Shown: positions 1-7,937, counted from the first letter of the stretch. The stretch: 12,774 bases of DNA from Coemansia sp. RSA 922 (GCA_027577415.1 JANBQS010000739.1:1-12774); one strand, 5' to 3'. Notes: generated by a model not told the origin, from the sequence alone. Translations and numbers: made by a program.

Positions 1-1430
1 CTGGCAGATGCGGTCAAAGAGGCGGCGTGGCTGGCGTGGAAAAAGCGAACGTCGGTTATAAGCGATTTGTGAGCTGGGATCTGGTAGATCGAGCCAAGTT
101 TGCGCATATCGAATATCCTAATTGTGTTGTCCGCGCTGCCAGTAGCTACTTGGTATCCGTTTGGCGACCAATCGATACCGAATATCTCCTTGGCATGGCC
201 TTCAATAGTTACTAGAGAACGACCTGAGCGCATATCCCACACACGACAGATGCCGTCAAGGCCGCCGGTGGCTACCAAAGCGCCGTCGCATTGGAAGCGT
301 AGGGCAAAGATCTCGCGCGAATGGCCTTCTTGCAGCAAAAGCTCTTTTTGTGAGGCAATGTCCCACAGACGCCATGAGCCATCGTAGCTGGCACTGCCCA
401 GGTATACGCCGTTTGGATGGTGCTGCACATGGACTACTCGACTCTGATGGCCTTGGAGTTTGGCAATGGGCCGCTCTTTGTTTAATGACCACAGGTGGAT
501 GAGAGTGTCTGCAGCACCGCTGGCAAAGTCGGCTGTCTCGTCGCCTAGACCTAGAGTAGCCTTTGGATGGAATGATATGCCACCCACGCGGTCAGTGTGA
601 CCGCAGAATGTGCGTATTGGCCGGCAGTGTGGAACATCCCAGAGCTTGATGGCACCGGACCATGAGCTGGTTAATAGGCTTTGGCAGTCTGGCGAGAATA
701 GAATGCGGGAGATCGGTCGGGTGTCACCTACTTGTGACCCGTAGTTGGAGTAAGAGTCTAAGCGCTTGACTAGATCTTGCCGCCGCTTCCTGACGTCAGC
801 CAAATCTACTGTGCAGTCCTCACGCTGTCTTTCGGTCCGAGCACGCGCCTTGGCAAGAGAAAATACAGCAATGTCACGACGCGCTTGCAAAAGCTCGTTC
901 GTACCCTCGGTATAAAATTCTTCGGTCTGTGCCTCGTCCTCATCCATAGCATCGTCGTCCTCAATGGCCATGGTTTCTATCTGGCCGTCAGCTGTGTCTC
1001 CGCCACTGGCTCGTTGTTCCATAGCTAATTTTGACAAAATATAACGCAAGCGGTTGCGGCGGTCGCCAGCGTCCTCGCCAAAGAGGCAAATAGGATGTTT
1101 GAGCTTGCGCAACTGCTCTTTTACGAGCTTGTCGTCAGTCGGCGTTGCTATGGTGCGGGCCAGCTTTTTACGCTCGAATTCGGCCATTGCCCGACGTCGC
1201 TTTTCCAAGGCCTCGTCAGTCAGTGCACGGTCTTCGGAATCATCTAGTACTTCGTCAATAAGATCCAAGTCGATACCCTGGACGCCAGAGCGGCTCTCTG
1301 GTATGCCTTTGGCTAGTCGTTGTTCTCGTTCTGTACGCACCTCGTCTTCTTCCTCCTCGCGCTTGCGCTTGGCGTAGGCAACGACATCCTGCTCGTAAGT
1401 ATCGCCGCGAGGCTGCTCCCTTTGGCTCAT
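1..1430 (-). CDS. PRPF4: U4/U6 snRNP protein PRPF4 (Prp4 type), 3' end outside window
   Basis: PRPF4 is a WD40 component of the U4/U6 and U4/U6.U5 snRNPs and acts in nuclear spliceosome assembly. The frame is open from the ATG at 1430 to the left edge, giving 476 codons with no stop or intron. Residues 1-95 are highly charged (Arg/Glu-rich). Residues 97-135 form the splicing-factor motif of this family, with PICLFGEDAGDRRNRLR at 113-129. An acidic stretch follows near 160-175. WD40 blades begin near 238, and blade ends are visible at W264-D265, W314-S315, W376-D377, W398-D399 and F440-D441. The human protein is 522 aa, so roughly the last 50 residues (final blade) are missing here. The gene is divergent from mitochondrial uL2 with 269 bp between starts. 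The family call rests on the charged N terminus, splicing-factor motif and WD40 order, and is strong. Confidence 0.93.
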   Translation of the reverse strand, partial: MSQREQPRGDTYEQDVVAYAKRKREEEEDEVRTEREQRLAKGIPESRSGVQGIDLDLIDEVLDDSEDRALTDEALEKRRRAMAEFERKKLARTIATPTDDKLVKEQLRKLKHPICLFGEDAGDRRNRLRYILSKLAMEQRASGGDTADGQIETMAIEDDDAMDEDEAQTEEFYTEGTNELLQARRDIAVFSLAKARARTERQREDCTVDLADVRKRRQDLVKRLDSYSNYGSQVGDTRPISRILFSPDCQSLLTSSWSGAIKLWDVPHCRPIRTFCGHTDRVGGISFHPKATLGLGDETADFASGAADTLIHLWSLNKERPIAKLQGHQSRVVHVQHHPNGVYLGSASYDGSWRLWDIASQKELLLQEGHSREIFALRFQCDGALVATGGLDGICRVWDMRSGRSLVTIEGHAKEIFGIDWSPNGYQVATGSADNTIRIFDMRKLGSIYQIPAHKSLITDVRFFHASHAASLTASA

Positions 1431-1699
1431 TGTGGTATGTGAAAATGAGAAAACTTTTTTTTTTAAAAGGCGCAGAACATAAAAGTGCAAAGCTCACACT
1501 GGCCTTTCGAATATCTGCGTGCTTGTGTGGTGATGATGCTCAACAGAGATCAATCAAGATCAAGACCCGTTTTCTTGTATTTGGCCAAGCGATAAGCTGA
1601 CAATTTTGCCCTTTTATTACTTTTTTCAAATCTTGCGATATCTTTTTTTTAATTTGTTTAGATTGATTCTATTTTTAAAAAAAGAAAACGGTATAGCAA
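1431..1699. promoter_or_regulatory. divergent promoter region PRPF4 / uL2m
   Basis: This 269-bp spacer separates two divergent housekeeping starts. It contains a long T run followed by AAAA near 1456-1470, another T run near 1645, and an A/T tract at 1672-1687 just before the uL2m ATG. Such poly(dA:dT) tracts are typical of nucleosome-depleted fungal promoters. I see no clear TATA box at a consistent distance for either gene. Confidence 0.5.
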
Positions 1700-2791
1700 A
1701 TGCTTGCGATAGGCCGAATGCTGCAATGCGTGCCAGCAGGCGCAGTTGTAGCACGGACTGTGCTTAGCATGGCGAGCAAATCGGCCAGCGTAGTGGCCAA
1801 GCAGCTAGTGCACACGCCTAGGAACACAAAAGACGACGGACAGTTTAAGACGTGGAAGCCCCTGGCGCCGACCCTGCGGCAGCGGCGCATGGCGTCGCGC
1901 AAGGATCTGCACAAGGGCGGACCTATGCGCGAGCTGACGGTAGCCAAGCGGCGGACGGGTGGACGTAACAACACCGGTCGCATTACTTGTCGGCATCGCG
2001 GAGGAGGCATGAAGCGCCGCATCAGACTGGTTGACTTTAAGCGCACTGAGCCTGGACCTCAGCAAGTGATGCGTCTGGAGTATGATCCCGGCAGGACAGC
2101 GCATATCGCGCTACTCAAACACATGGAGACCGGCAAGCTGTCGTACATCTTGGCTCCATCCAAGTTGAAGCCCGGAGCCGTTGTGCAGTCCTATATGCGT
2201 GCAAAGTTTGACGGGCAGACGACAACCCCTGAAGGCGCAGCGCAGGAGGAGGCTGAAACATCGGAAGCTGAGGCGATCGCAAGCCTGTTCAGGCCTAAAG
2301 CCGAGCTGAGTGCGGAGCTAACGTCCAAGGTTATTGTGGAGACTGGCAACTGCATGCCCCTGAAAATGATCCCGATTGGAACCAAGATCCATAGCATTGG
2401 ACTGCATCCCTTTGGACGCGGCCAGTTGGCTAGATCGGCTGGTGCGTCGGCTCAGCTCTTGTATACGGCGCCCACGGGTCTGGCGCAGATCAAGCTTATG
2501 AGCGGCGAAGTCAGACGCATCCCCGTCGATGCCTGTGCGACGATCGGGCAGGTCAGCAACACGCACCACAAGCACGAGACCCTGGGTAGTGCTGGCGCTA
2601 GGAGACGGAGGGGATGGAGGCCAACTGTGCGAGGCACCGCTATGAATACCCACGACCATCCTCATGGTGGTGGTCGAGGCAAGTCAAAGGGAAACAAGCA
2701 CCCGCGTAGTCCGTGGGGCAAGCTGGCCAAGGGTGGCAAGACTCGTCTGAAGGTCAACCCCCTGGTTGTGCGTGGCCGCCCTCGCCGTTAA
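1700..2791 (+). CDS. RML2: mitochondrial large-subunit ribosomal protein uL2m
   Basis: This is the mitochondrial form of bacterial L2 (yeast Rml2, human MRPL2), a 23S-type rRNA binder next to the peptidyl transferase centre. The product is 363 aa. Residues 1-45 are rich in Arg, Lys, Ser and Ala with no acidic residue before D45, which fits a matrix presequence. The L2 core starts near 75, with KRRTGGRNNTGRITCRHRGGG at about 84-103. The C-terminal domain carries GTKIHSIGLHPFGRGQLARS (228-246) and the hallmark HDHPHGGGRGKSKG (318-331), which includes the conserved His region needed for activity in bacteria. An acidic insertion (about 170-205) separates the two RNA-binding halves. The ATG at 1700 is the first in frame and supplies the presequence. 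The 273-bp gap to PMT4 downstream holds its 3' UTR. Confidence 0.95.
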   Translation: MLAIGRMLQCVPAGAVVARTVLSMASKSASVVAKQLVHTPRNTKDDGQFKTWKPLAPTLRQRRMASRKDLHKGGPMRELTVAKRRTGGRNNTGRITCRHRGGGMKRRIRLVDFKRTEPGPQQVMRLEYDPGRTAHIALLKHMETGKLSYILAPSKLKPGAVVQSYMRAKFDGQTTTPEGAAQEEAETSEAEAIASLFRPKAELSAELTSKVIVETGNCMPLKMIPIGTKIHSIGLHPFGRGQLARSAGASAQLLYTAPTGLAQIKLMSGEVRRIPVDACATIGQVSNTHHKHETLGSAGARRRRGWRPTVRGTAMNTHDHPHGGGRGKSKGNKHPRSPWGKLAKGGKTRLKVNPLVVRGRPRR

Positions 2792-3064
2792 ATAGCTACA
2801 ACTAAAATATACATATTACTACTGCGAAAGCCCAACCTACCGCAAACAACAAGCATTGACAGTAACGGTGTTTGCACGCTGCTATTGGCTCTTTCCGAGA
2901 ATGTCTTTTTTCCCCACTGCATCAGCATCACCAGTTGCTTGTTTTCCTTCTCTCTTCATTATCCGTCGCCTTTATCACTCTCCTTTATCTTCCTCTACGA
3001 CTTACGAAACTCCTTTTGTTTTATTTTTTTCTTTCTCATTGCCCATCTGTGCCAACTTTCGCAA
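2792..3064. promoter_or_regulatory. uL2m 3' region and pyrimidine-rich PMT4 promoter/leader
   Basis: The first ~100 bp after the uL2m stop are A/T-rich and probably hold its poly(A) site. From about 2900 to 3060 the plus strand is dominated by C and T, with runs such as TTTTTTTCTTTCTC. Long pyrimidine tracts just before the start codon are common in fungal TATA-less housekeeping promoters. No TATA box is evident. An upstream ORF lies inside the tract and is listed separately. Confidence 0.55.
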
Positions 3065-3068
3065 ATGA
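2901..3068 (+). other. upstream ORF of PMT4, stop overlaps the PMT4 start (ATGA)
   Basis: An ATG at 2901 opens a 55-codon ORF that ends with TGA at 3066-3068. That stop overlaps the PMT4 ATG at 3065 in the tetranucleotide ATGA. The peptide is rich in Phe, Ser and Leu because the DNA is a pyrimidine tract, and it resembles no family I know. It is translated only if transcription starts upstream of 2901. If so, PMT4 would depend on leaky scanning or termination-reinitiation. The frame may simply be open by chance in a CT-rich leader. Confidence 0.3.
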
Positions 3069-5383
3069 GCGTTGACGAGCCGCAACTGAAGCGACGTCCT
3101 GGCAAGGACGCCGTTGGCACGCTGTCTCCGGGCAAGCAGCTCCATGAGGACGGTAGCAACACCGCTTCTGTTGCATCCAGGGCAGGCGTGAGCGAGCTAG
3201 TCAGGAACTCATCCAGCTACGCACTCACGGCGGTACTCGCGCTGTCATTTATCACTCGGTATTATCGGATCTGGGACCCGGCGCAGGTTGTCTTTGACGA
3301 AGTGCACTTTGGAAAGTTTGCCTCTTACTATTTGCGGAGAGAGTACTACTTTGATGTGCACCCACCTCTAGCCAAGATGCTCATTGCGCTGGGTGGTTGG
3401 CTCATTGGCTACGACGGACATTTTCTGTTTGAGAAGATTGGCATGGACTATATGTCGAATGGCGTGCCGTACATGATGCTTCGCGGATGGGTGGCGTTGT
3501 TTGGACTTGCCTTGCCGCCGCTCGTATACATGATCATGGCCGAATCCGGGTACTCGGTGATTGCGTCGCTGTTGGCTGCGCTCTTGGTTACCTTTGACAA
3601 CGCGCTTGTCACTCAGGGTCGCTTGATACTGCTGGACAATATTATGATCTTCTTCATGTTGGCGTCCGTTTACTCGTATGTCAAGTTTTTCAAGCAGCGG
3701 TATCATCCCTTTGAAGCAAAGTGGTGGGCGTGGCTGATGAGCACGGGTGTCATGCTTGGCTGCGTCGTTTCGTGCAAATTGGTGGGATTGTTTACTATTG
3801 CTCTGGTAGGCGTTGCTGTCATCTTTGACCTCCGTCGTATTCTTGATATTCGCCGTGGAAACACCCTGTCTGAGTTCTTCCAGCACTTTGTTGCCCGCGC
3901 ATTCGCCCTGATTGCCGTGCCTGTCGTGCTTTACTTGTCGTTCTTTGCCATCCACCTGGCGATTCTCACTCGTACGGGCCCTGGCGATGCCTACCATACG
4001 TCGCAGTTCCAGATGCAGCTCATTGACAGTCCCTTGACAAAATCGTCGTTTGACGTGCACTATGGAGACCAGATCGCCATCAGACACCGCGAGACTGGTG
4101 TGTATGTTGACTCTAATCCTGGACGCTACCCGCTACGCTACGAGGACCAGAGAGTGAGCAGCCAGGGCCAGCAGGTTACGGGCGCCAAGGACAGGACCGA
4201 CAACAGCTTCTGGATCATTAAGCCTATGGTTAACCAAGAAGCGTTTGCGCAGTTTGTCGCTCGGCGCCAAGCTGGCGAGGAGATTTCCAAGGACGAACTG
4301 AACAAGTGGGTTGTGCACCACACGGACTTGGTACAGCTCCAGCACGCGGCTACTGGTAGCAATATGCGGACGCACGATGTTGCCTCGCCCATGACATCGA
4401 CCAATATGGAGTTCACTACTTTGGCGCTCAACGACACGGCCAATGCTGCTGATACGGTGTGGAAACTGGAGATTGACGGGGCTAAATCCAACTCTACGCT
4501 GCTAAAGACCTCGTCGTCATTTATCCGCTTGGTCAGTAACAAGCACGGCGTGGCGATGTGGACGCATCCAAAGAAGCTGCCCGAGTGGGGTCACGGCCAC
4601 CAGGAGATTAACGGCAAGAAGGACCCGACCGCCAAGAGCACGCTGTGGGCTATCACTGAGATCCGAGGCCGTCAGATAACTGCCGAGGAAGTCGAGGAGA
4701 TGGTGAAGAAGAAGAGCGGCATGAGCTTTTTGGAAAAGTTTGTCGAGCTGCAGGGGCTGATGATTAAGCACAATAACGCGCTTACCACCGTACACCCGTT
4801 CCAGTCGACTCCGCTCTCATGGCCATTCCTGACTCGTGGTATCTCGTTCTGGACTGATGCTGCTCAGCGCAGACAGATTTACTTGCTTGGTAATCCCATC
4901 GGCTGGTGGACATCTAACTTGGCCCTGTTTGCCTATTTCGCGGGCTTGGTTGTGCTGGAAGCGTGCGGCATGCGCGGAGTTGATCTTGTGGGTAGTATCG
5001 TACGTCGCCACATTTTGCGGTCTGGTGGCTTTATTGCCTTTGCGTGGTTCATTCACTATTTCCCGTTCTTTATGATGGGTCGCTCGCTGTTCTTGCACCA
5101 CTACTTGCCAGCGTCGATCTTTGCGTATATGATGGTGGCTGCCTGCTTCCAGTTTGTCTTTGTTCACCCGTATCAGCTCTTTACCCTGAGGAGCTGGAGC
5201 AGCCGGGCACGCGCTCTTTTGCCATCGTACTCTACGGGTTTGGTGTTTGCTGTGTTGGTGGCGATCCAGGTCGCTACGTTTATTTTCTTTGCACCCATTT
5301 CCTACGGCACGTCGACTCTGACTGCCCAGCAGGTCAACAGCAGGAGGTGGCTACCGGGCTATGACTTTCACTTTCAAAAGTAA
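3065..5383 (+). CDS. PMT4: dolichyl-phosphate-mannose protein O-mannosyltransferase, PMT4/POMT1 class
   Basis: This enzyme transfers mannose from dolichol-phosphate mannose to Ser/Thr of secretory proteins in the ER (GT39). The product is 772 aa and intron-free. The frame is open for 60 codons further upstream but has no earlier ATG, so 3065 is the start. Residues 1-50 are cytosolic. VVFDEVHFGKFASYY (75-89) holds the catalytic Asp-Glu pair D78/E79, and FDVHPPLAKM (96-105) follows. Several TM helices cover about 50-305. Three MIR repeats lie at about 330-385, 410-470 and 478-535. RYPLRYEDQRVSSQGQQVTG (354-373) is the PMT4/POMT1 signature in the first MIR and separates it from PMT1 and PMT2. 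The C-terminal TM block (about 610-745) contains HHYLPA (678-683). PMT4 enzymes usually work as homodimers on membrane or GPI-anchored substrates. The gene converges on its 3' neighbour with a 39-bp gap. Confidence 0.95.
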   Translation: MSVDEPQLKRRPGKDAVGTLSPGKQLHEDGSNTASVASRAGVSELVRNSSSYALTAVLALSFITRYYRIWDPAQVVFDEVHFGKFASYYLRREYYFDVHPPLAKMLIALGGWLIGYDGHFLFEKIGMDYMSNGVPYMMLRGWVALFGLALPPLVYMIMAESGYSVIASLLAALLVTFDNALVTQGRLILLDNIMIFFMLASVYSYVKFFKQRYHPFEAKWWAWLMSTGVMLGCVVSCKLVGLFTIALVGVAVIFDLRRILDIRRGNTLSEFFQHFVARAFALIAVPVVLYLSFFAIHLAILTRTGPGDAYHTSQFQMQLIDSPLTKSSFDVHYGDQIAIRHRETGVYVDSNPGRYPLRYEDQRVSSQGQQVTGAKDRTDNSFWIIKPMVNQEAFAQFVARRQAGEEISKDELNKWVVHHTDLVQLQHAATGSNMRTHDVASPMTSTNMEFTTLALNDTANAADTVWKLEIDGAKSNSTLLKTSSSFIRLVSNKHGVAMWTHPKKLPEWGHGHQEINGKKDPTAKSTLWAITEIRGRQITAEEVEEMVKKKSGMSFLEKFVELQGLMIKHNNALTTVHPFQSTPLSWPFLTRGISFWTDAAQRRQIYLLGNPIGWWTSNLALFAYFAGLVVLEACGMRGVDLVGSIVRRHILRSGGFIAFAWFIHYFPFFMMGRSLFLHHYLPASIFAYMMVAACFQFVFVHPYQLFTLRSWSSRARALLPSYSTGLVFAVLVAIQVATFIFFAPISYGTSTLTAQQVNSRRWLPGYDFHFQK

Positions 5384-5422
5384 AGTGGAGCAGTAGCTTT
5401 CTATATATTTTTTTCATTATGT
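5384..5422. terminator. 39-bp convergent 3' spacer, PMT4 / membrane protein
   Basis: The two stop codons are only 39 bp apart on opposite strands. The spacer is A/T-rich, with TATATA followed by a T run. On the minus strand, AATAAA (5427-5422) overlaps the TAA stop of the membrane-protein gene. With so little room, the two mRNAs very likely have overlapping 3' UTRs or poly(A) sites inside each other's coding region. Confidence 0.55.
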
Positions 5423-6280
5423 TTATTTTTGGTTGCTTTTTATGGACGCCATTTGGTTGACCTCTTCATACTCGTCGTCCCCATGTAACGGTGTCCAAGC
5501 GGTGAATCTGGGTGGCAGCACTCGCTCCAGCAATAGCTGAATGCCGTAAAGCACGTAGTAGAGGAGCAGGAATCCGACAAACATACCAATAATAGTCGGG
5601 GCAATGATGGACTTGTGCTTACGGTAATTAAGAAAGTCGTAGGTGAACCACCCGTTTACTGCCTCGTTGATATACGCCAATGCCAGATACAGCATTCCAA
5701 TTACTGCTAGTGTCAGCGAGTGCGACCAATGCGGTGACAACATCATAGCGCCGAACAACATATCCACGAGGACGCACACCAGATTCAAAGCGTGTACCGA
5801 GGCAGTTGACCATCTAAGCTCGGCACTCGTATAGTCGCTTGATCTGTAAATAGACGACCAGAACATAACCGTAACCACCGTAGCAAACAACACGACCGAG
5901 TCAAACAACAGCCAATGCAACAGCTGCAGAGTCTTGGGCATGATTGCAAAAGACGAACGATGACGCCACTGTTGTAATGTGTGGAATGTTGAGGAACCCA
6001 GGTAGGCTAAGAGTCCTGTGTGACATAGGTAGGTAAAGTAGACAAAGTGGCCTTGTATGCGTCCATGCTGTGCGTCGTAAATGATGGTGAATAGCCATAC
6101 GGATAATGTGTAGAAAAAGAAAATGGCGCGGATTGCGAGTAGTGCTCCTGTGCCTAGTATTCGCGAAGCACTTATGCGCCGGTGGTCTAGTGTGTGCAGA
6201 CGGAACCCCCGCTGCCAACGTCGATAGGTGCCAAGAATAGCTGGGTTGGAGTCGTCGCTGGCTGCTAGTGTGTTGTGCAT
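5423..6280 (-). CDS. six-TM membrane protein resembling AIG1/FAR-17a/rolling stone
   Basis: The product is a 285-aa multi-pass protein. Hydrophobic segments lie at about 41-68, 77-100, 118-145, 157-180, 186-212 and 223-252, and the last ~25 residues form an acidic soluble tail. Two features suggest the AIG1/FAR-17a/rolling-stone superfamily: YFTYL at the start of TM2 (T83) and a His early in TM4 within STASVHALNLVCV (H163), followed by NGWFTYDFL (209-217) after TM5. In human AIG1 and ADTRP, a Thr and a His in comparable helices are the catalytic pair for hydrolysis of fatty-acid esters of hydroxy fatty acids. T83/H163 are therefore candidate catalytic residues, but this is pattern matching without an alignment. 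The ATG at 6280 is the first in frame. A TTTAAAAG element at 6371-6364 and a pyrimidine-rich leader precede it on the minus strand. The fold is certain to be membrane-embedded; the family is moderately supported. Confidence 0.6.
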   Translation of the reverse strand: MHNTLAASDDSNPAILGTYRRWQRGFRLHTLDHRRISASRILGTGALLAIRAIFFFYTLSVWLFTIIYDAQHGRIQGHFVYFTYLCHTGLLAYLGSSTFHTLQQWRHRSSFAIMPKTLQLLHWLLFDSVVLFATVVTVMFWSSIYRSSDYTSAELRWSTASVHALNLVCVLVDMLFGAMMLSPHWSHSLTLAVIGMLYLALAYINEAVNGWFTYDFLNYRKHKSIIAPTIIGMFVGFLLLYYVLYGIQLLLERVLPPRFTAWTPLHGDDEYEEVNQMASIKSNQK

Positions 6281-6781
6281 ATTACCAAATATGGAGAAGC
6301 GAAATAAAGAAAAGAGATGAGAAAAGGAATGCAGGGCGGATGATAGCTCTTACAAAGATGCTCCTTTTAAACCTGCTGATTTTCATGCTTGTTTTTTCTT
6401 GCAGATCCCAAGAAAAGGACACTCCTTCTGAACAATGCATTATTGATGTGCAGCACCAAGTATGACCCTCAACTTTGTATAACAATACCCTGGTATATAT
6501 TTCCTATATTTGACACATGAAAATACTAGTATAATAACAGGGTCTTACCAGCGACAATACGGCCATGCCACCAATTTTGTAGTATAGTACTTGTGATTGA
6601 CGATTTTTCTTACTACATACTCGCCGCGGACACCACAATACTGACGCTAGAAGCAACATGCTTTTTTTATTATTTTGAATTGCCAGAACCGTATGACCAC
6701 TAAATACAATCCAGTAGGTGCACTATAGCAGCGCAAGAGCGGCAGTCCATTTTTGACGAGATATTTTGTGCATATTCAGGA
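6281..6781. other. intergenic 501 bp: upstream of the membrane protein, downstream of the orphan gene
   Basis: The first ~120 bp serve as promoter and leader of the minus-strand membrane protein: a CT-rich leader on that strand and TTTAAAAG at 6371-6364. The distal part (6660-6781) is the 3' region of the orphan gene and holds an AATAAA on the minus strand (6671-6666), about 110 nt past its stop. The middle has no convincing gene. A weak 41-codon secreted-peptide-like ORF on the plus strand (6340-6465) is noted in the findings. Confidence 0.4.
6666..6671 (-). terminator. candidate poly(A) signal of the orphan gene
   Basis: AATAAA on the minus strand, about 110 nt downstream of the stop at 6782, inside a T/A-rich stretch. 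It fits a fungal 3' positioning element, but no cleavage site can be seen. Confidence 0.3.
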
Positions 6782-7096
6782 CTATGCCGCTGGTGCAACT
6801 TGCTTAATATGTATAGTCGTCAGAGAGACATCGAGCGGCAAGGAAATTTCAACATTAACGAGCACTTTGTAGAGGCCAGTAAAGTAGGTTTCTAGGTTGG
6901 CTGCTTCAGACTGGGCAACCTCTTGATCTCCGAACTTTATGACGACTGTCAGTGGGTCATTAATGTTGTAAACTTCTCTGCACTTGGCATACAGCGCAGC
7001 AACACTGTCGGTTTTATTCATTACACACGTTTCCAATTCAGTTACATCCTCATCTGGATAGAACGTGAATATAATGGCTTTAGGAGAATTTGACAT
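6782..7096 (-). CDS. orphan 104-aa protein, possible beta-grasp-like fold
   Basis: I do not recognise this protein. It is a 104-aa ORF with ATG at 7096 and TAG at 6782, and it is preceded by a good TATA box 116 bp upstream, which supports it being a real gene. There is no signal peptide or TM helix. The pattern suggests an alternating fold: a strand (KAIIFTFYP, 6-14), an acidic linker, a helix (about 30-43), a strand (LTVVIKFGDQEV, 49-60), then a helix/strand pair (about 64-85). This order is compatible with a small ubiquitin-like or beta-grasp domain, but that is inference from amphipathic pattern only. Three Lys/Arg-poor acidic stretches give it a net negative look. It lies at the left edge of the looser, more AT-rich half of the window. 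Confidence 0.6.
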   Translation of the reverse strand: MSNSPKAIIFTFYPDEDVTELETCVMNKTDSVAALYAKCREVYNINDPLTVVIKFGDQEVAQSEAANLETYFTGLYKVLVNVEISLPLDVSLTTIHIKQVAPAA

Positions 7097-7203
7097 AGTG
7101 TTGGCAAGTAATATTTAGCAACAATTGTTTACAAAAATATGTGTTGGGTAGGATAACAGTGAATAATAAAGAAAGAGAGAAGAAGAGGGTGTGTAGCTTC
7201 CTT

Positions 7204-7212
7204 CTTTTTATA
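7204..7212 (-). promoter_or_regulatory. TATA box of the orphan gene
   Basis: TATAAAAAG on the minus strand, with its first T 116 bp upstream of the ATG. The downstream leader is CT-rich (CTCTTCTTCTCTC), as expected for a fungal core promoter. Spacing matches the TATA boxes of the secreted-peptide genes. Confidence 0.6.
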
Positions 7213-7637
7213 GCCAAAACACGCTGCTTGACTGTGGCATGTTTTGGGGATATCAGTGGGAAATATTGGGAAAACGTACTATTCATAGCTTTTGTTCTCA
7301 TTATTTTGCTCCAACCCTATTGTCGCAAAGAAAATGAAAAACAGGTATGCTAGCAAAGCAATTTTTTGTGGCCAAAATGCCAAGTCGAGCGAACACGTTG
7401 CCAAAAGGGAGACTTTGTCGCATCCAAATGTGTCCCCAACAGGGATGCCATCTCCCACAGTCAAGAGATAGCACGTGTCCACTTTACACACATGCAAATT
7501 AATTGGCTAAGGACGTGGCTATTATGAAATTTTCTTGGCTTTGTATTAATTACTAGTAGTCCTAATATTGCAATATACGCCTATTTCAAGGCGATGTAAG
7601 AAATTTAAGCTATGAGCTACCTAGAACAGAGTAATAT
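7213..7637. other. intergenic region, no gene seen
   Basis: About 425 bp upstream of the orphan gene and downstream of the first secreted-peptide gene. Short open frames here lack ATG starts or any recognisable composition. One perfect E-box CACGTG lies at 7472-7477, a possible site for a bHLH factor of the orphan gene's distal promoter. Nothing else stands out. Confidence 0.35.
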
Positions 7638-7895
7638 CTAGTAGTATATGCCCGTGCCAATGCCATATCCAACTCCGACGCCATATCCAGCTCCGACACC
7701 GTATCCAACACCCGCGCCATAGCCGAAGCCACCATAGAGGGGGCAGCCACAGCCCCACGTGCCATATCCGCTCCAGCGCTTGGCGAAACCATGAACGCGA
7801 TGAGAGTACTCGGGCTGAGGCTCAGGATTTGCTGCTGGCTCAGCAGCAACAATGGCAGCAACAACAGCAGTGGCGGCAGCAATGATAAAGCGCAT
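7638..7895 (-). CDS. secreted Gly/Tyr-rich pro-peptide, family A copy 1
   Basis: This 85-aa precursor belongs to no family I can name. Residues 1-18 (MRFIIAAATAVVAAIVAA) are a clear signal peptide. Residues 19-40 form an acidic/Pro propeptide ending in AKR, a Kex2-type Lys-Arg site. The predicted mature chain of 45 residues starts with Trp41, carries WSGYGTWGCGCPLYGGFG with two Cys in C-G-C, then continues as alternating Gly/Tyr/Val/Ala and ends in GIYY. The open frame extends 15 codons further upstream but without an ATG, so 7895 is the start. A TATA box lies 125 bp upstream. The paralogue at 9757-10029 shares the signal, propeptide and core. A structural cell-wall or spore-coat peptide, an adhesive, or a processed signal peptide are all possible; the sequence does not decide. 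Confidence 0.82.
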   Translation of the reverse strand: MRFIIAAATAVVAAIVAAEPAANPEPQPEYSHRVHGFAKRWSGYGTWGCGCPLYGGFGYGAGVGYGVGAGYGVGVGYGIGTGIYY

Positions 7896-7937
7896 TCTCA
7901 AGTTGATAGTATCGAGTTTTGCAAGAAAATATGTGTG

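Noticed and set aside
2885..3064. 60-codon in-frame N-terminal extension of PMT4
   Set aside because: It begins with TTG, has no ATG, and is the translation of a pyrimidine-rich leader. PMT proteins begin with a hydrophilic cytosolic segment as at 3065.
3368..4087. 239-codon open frame antisense to PMT4
   Set aside because: It lies wholly within PMT4, its product is a low-complexity mix of His/Arg/Gln with no domain, and codon bias of the sense gene explains it.
6340..6420. Intron ending at TTTTTTCTTGCAG on the plus strand
   Set aside because: No convincing 5' splice site or upstream exon exists on the plus strand; the upstream DNA is the start of a minus-strand gene.
6481..6600. Minus-strand mini-exon ATGGCCGTATTGTCGCTG followed by GTAAGA
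   Set aside because: The 5' splice site looks good, but no acceptor joins it in frame to a convincing second exon.
7472..7477. E-box CACGTG as a functional regulator site
   Set aside because: A single 6-bp palindrome is expected often by chance, and two of the other ACGTG occurrences are coding; kept only as a note.
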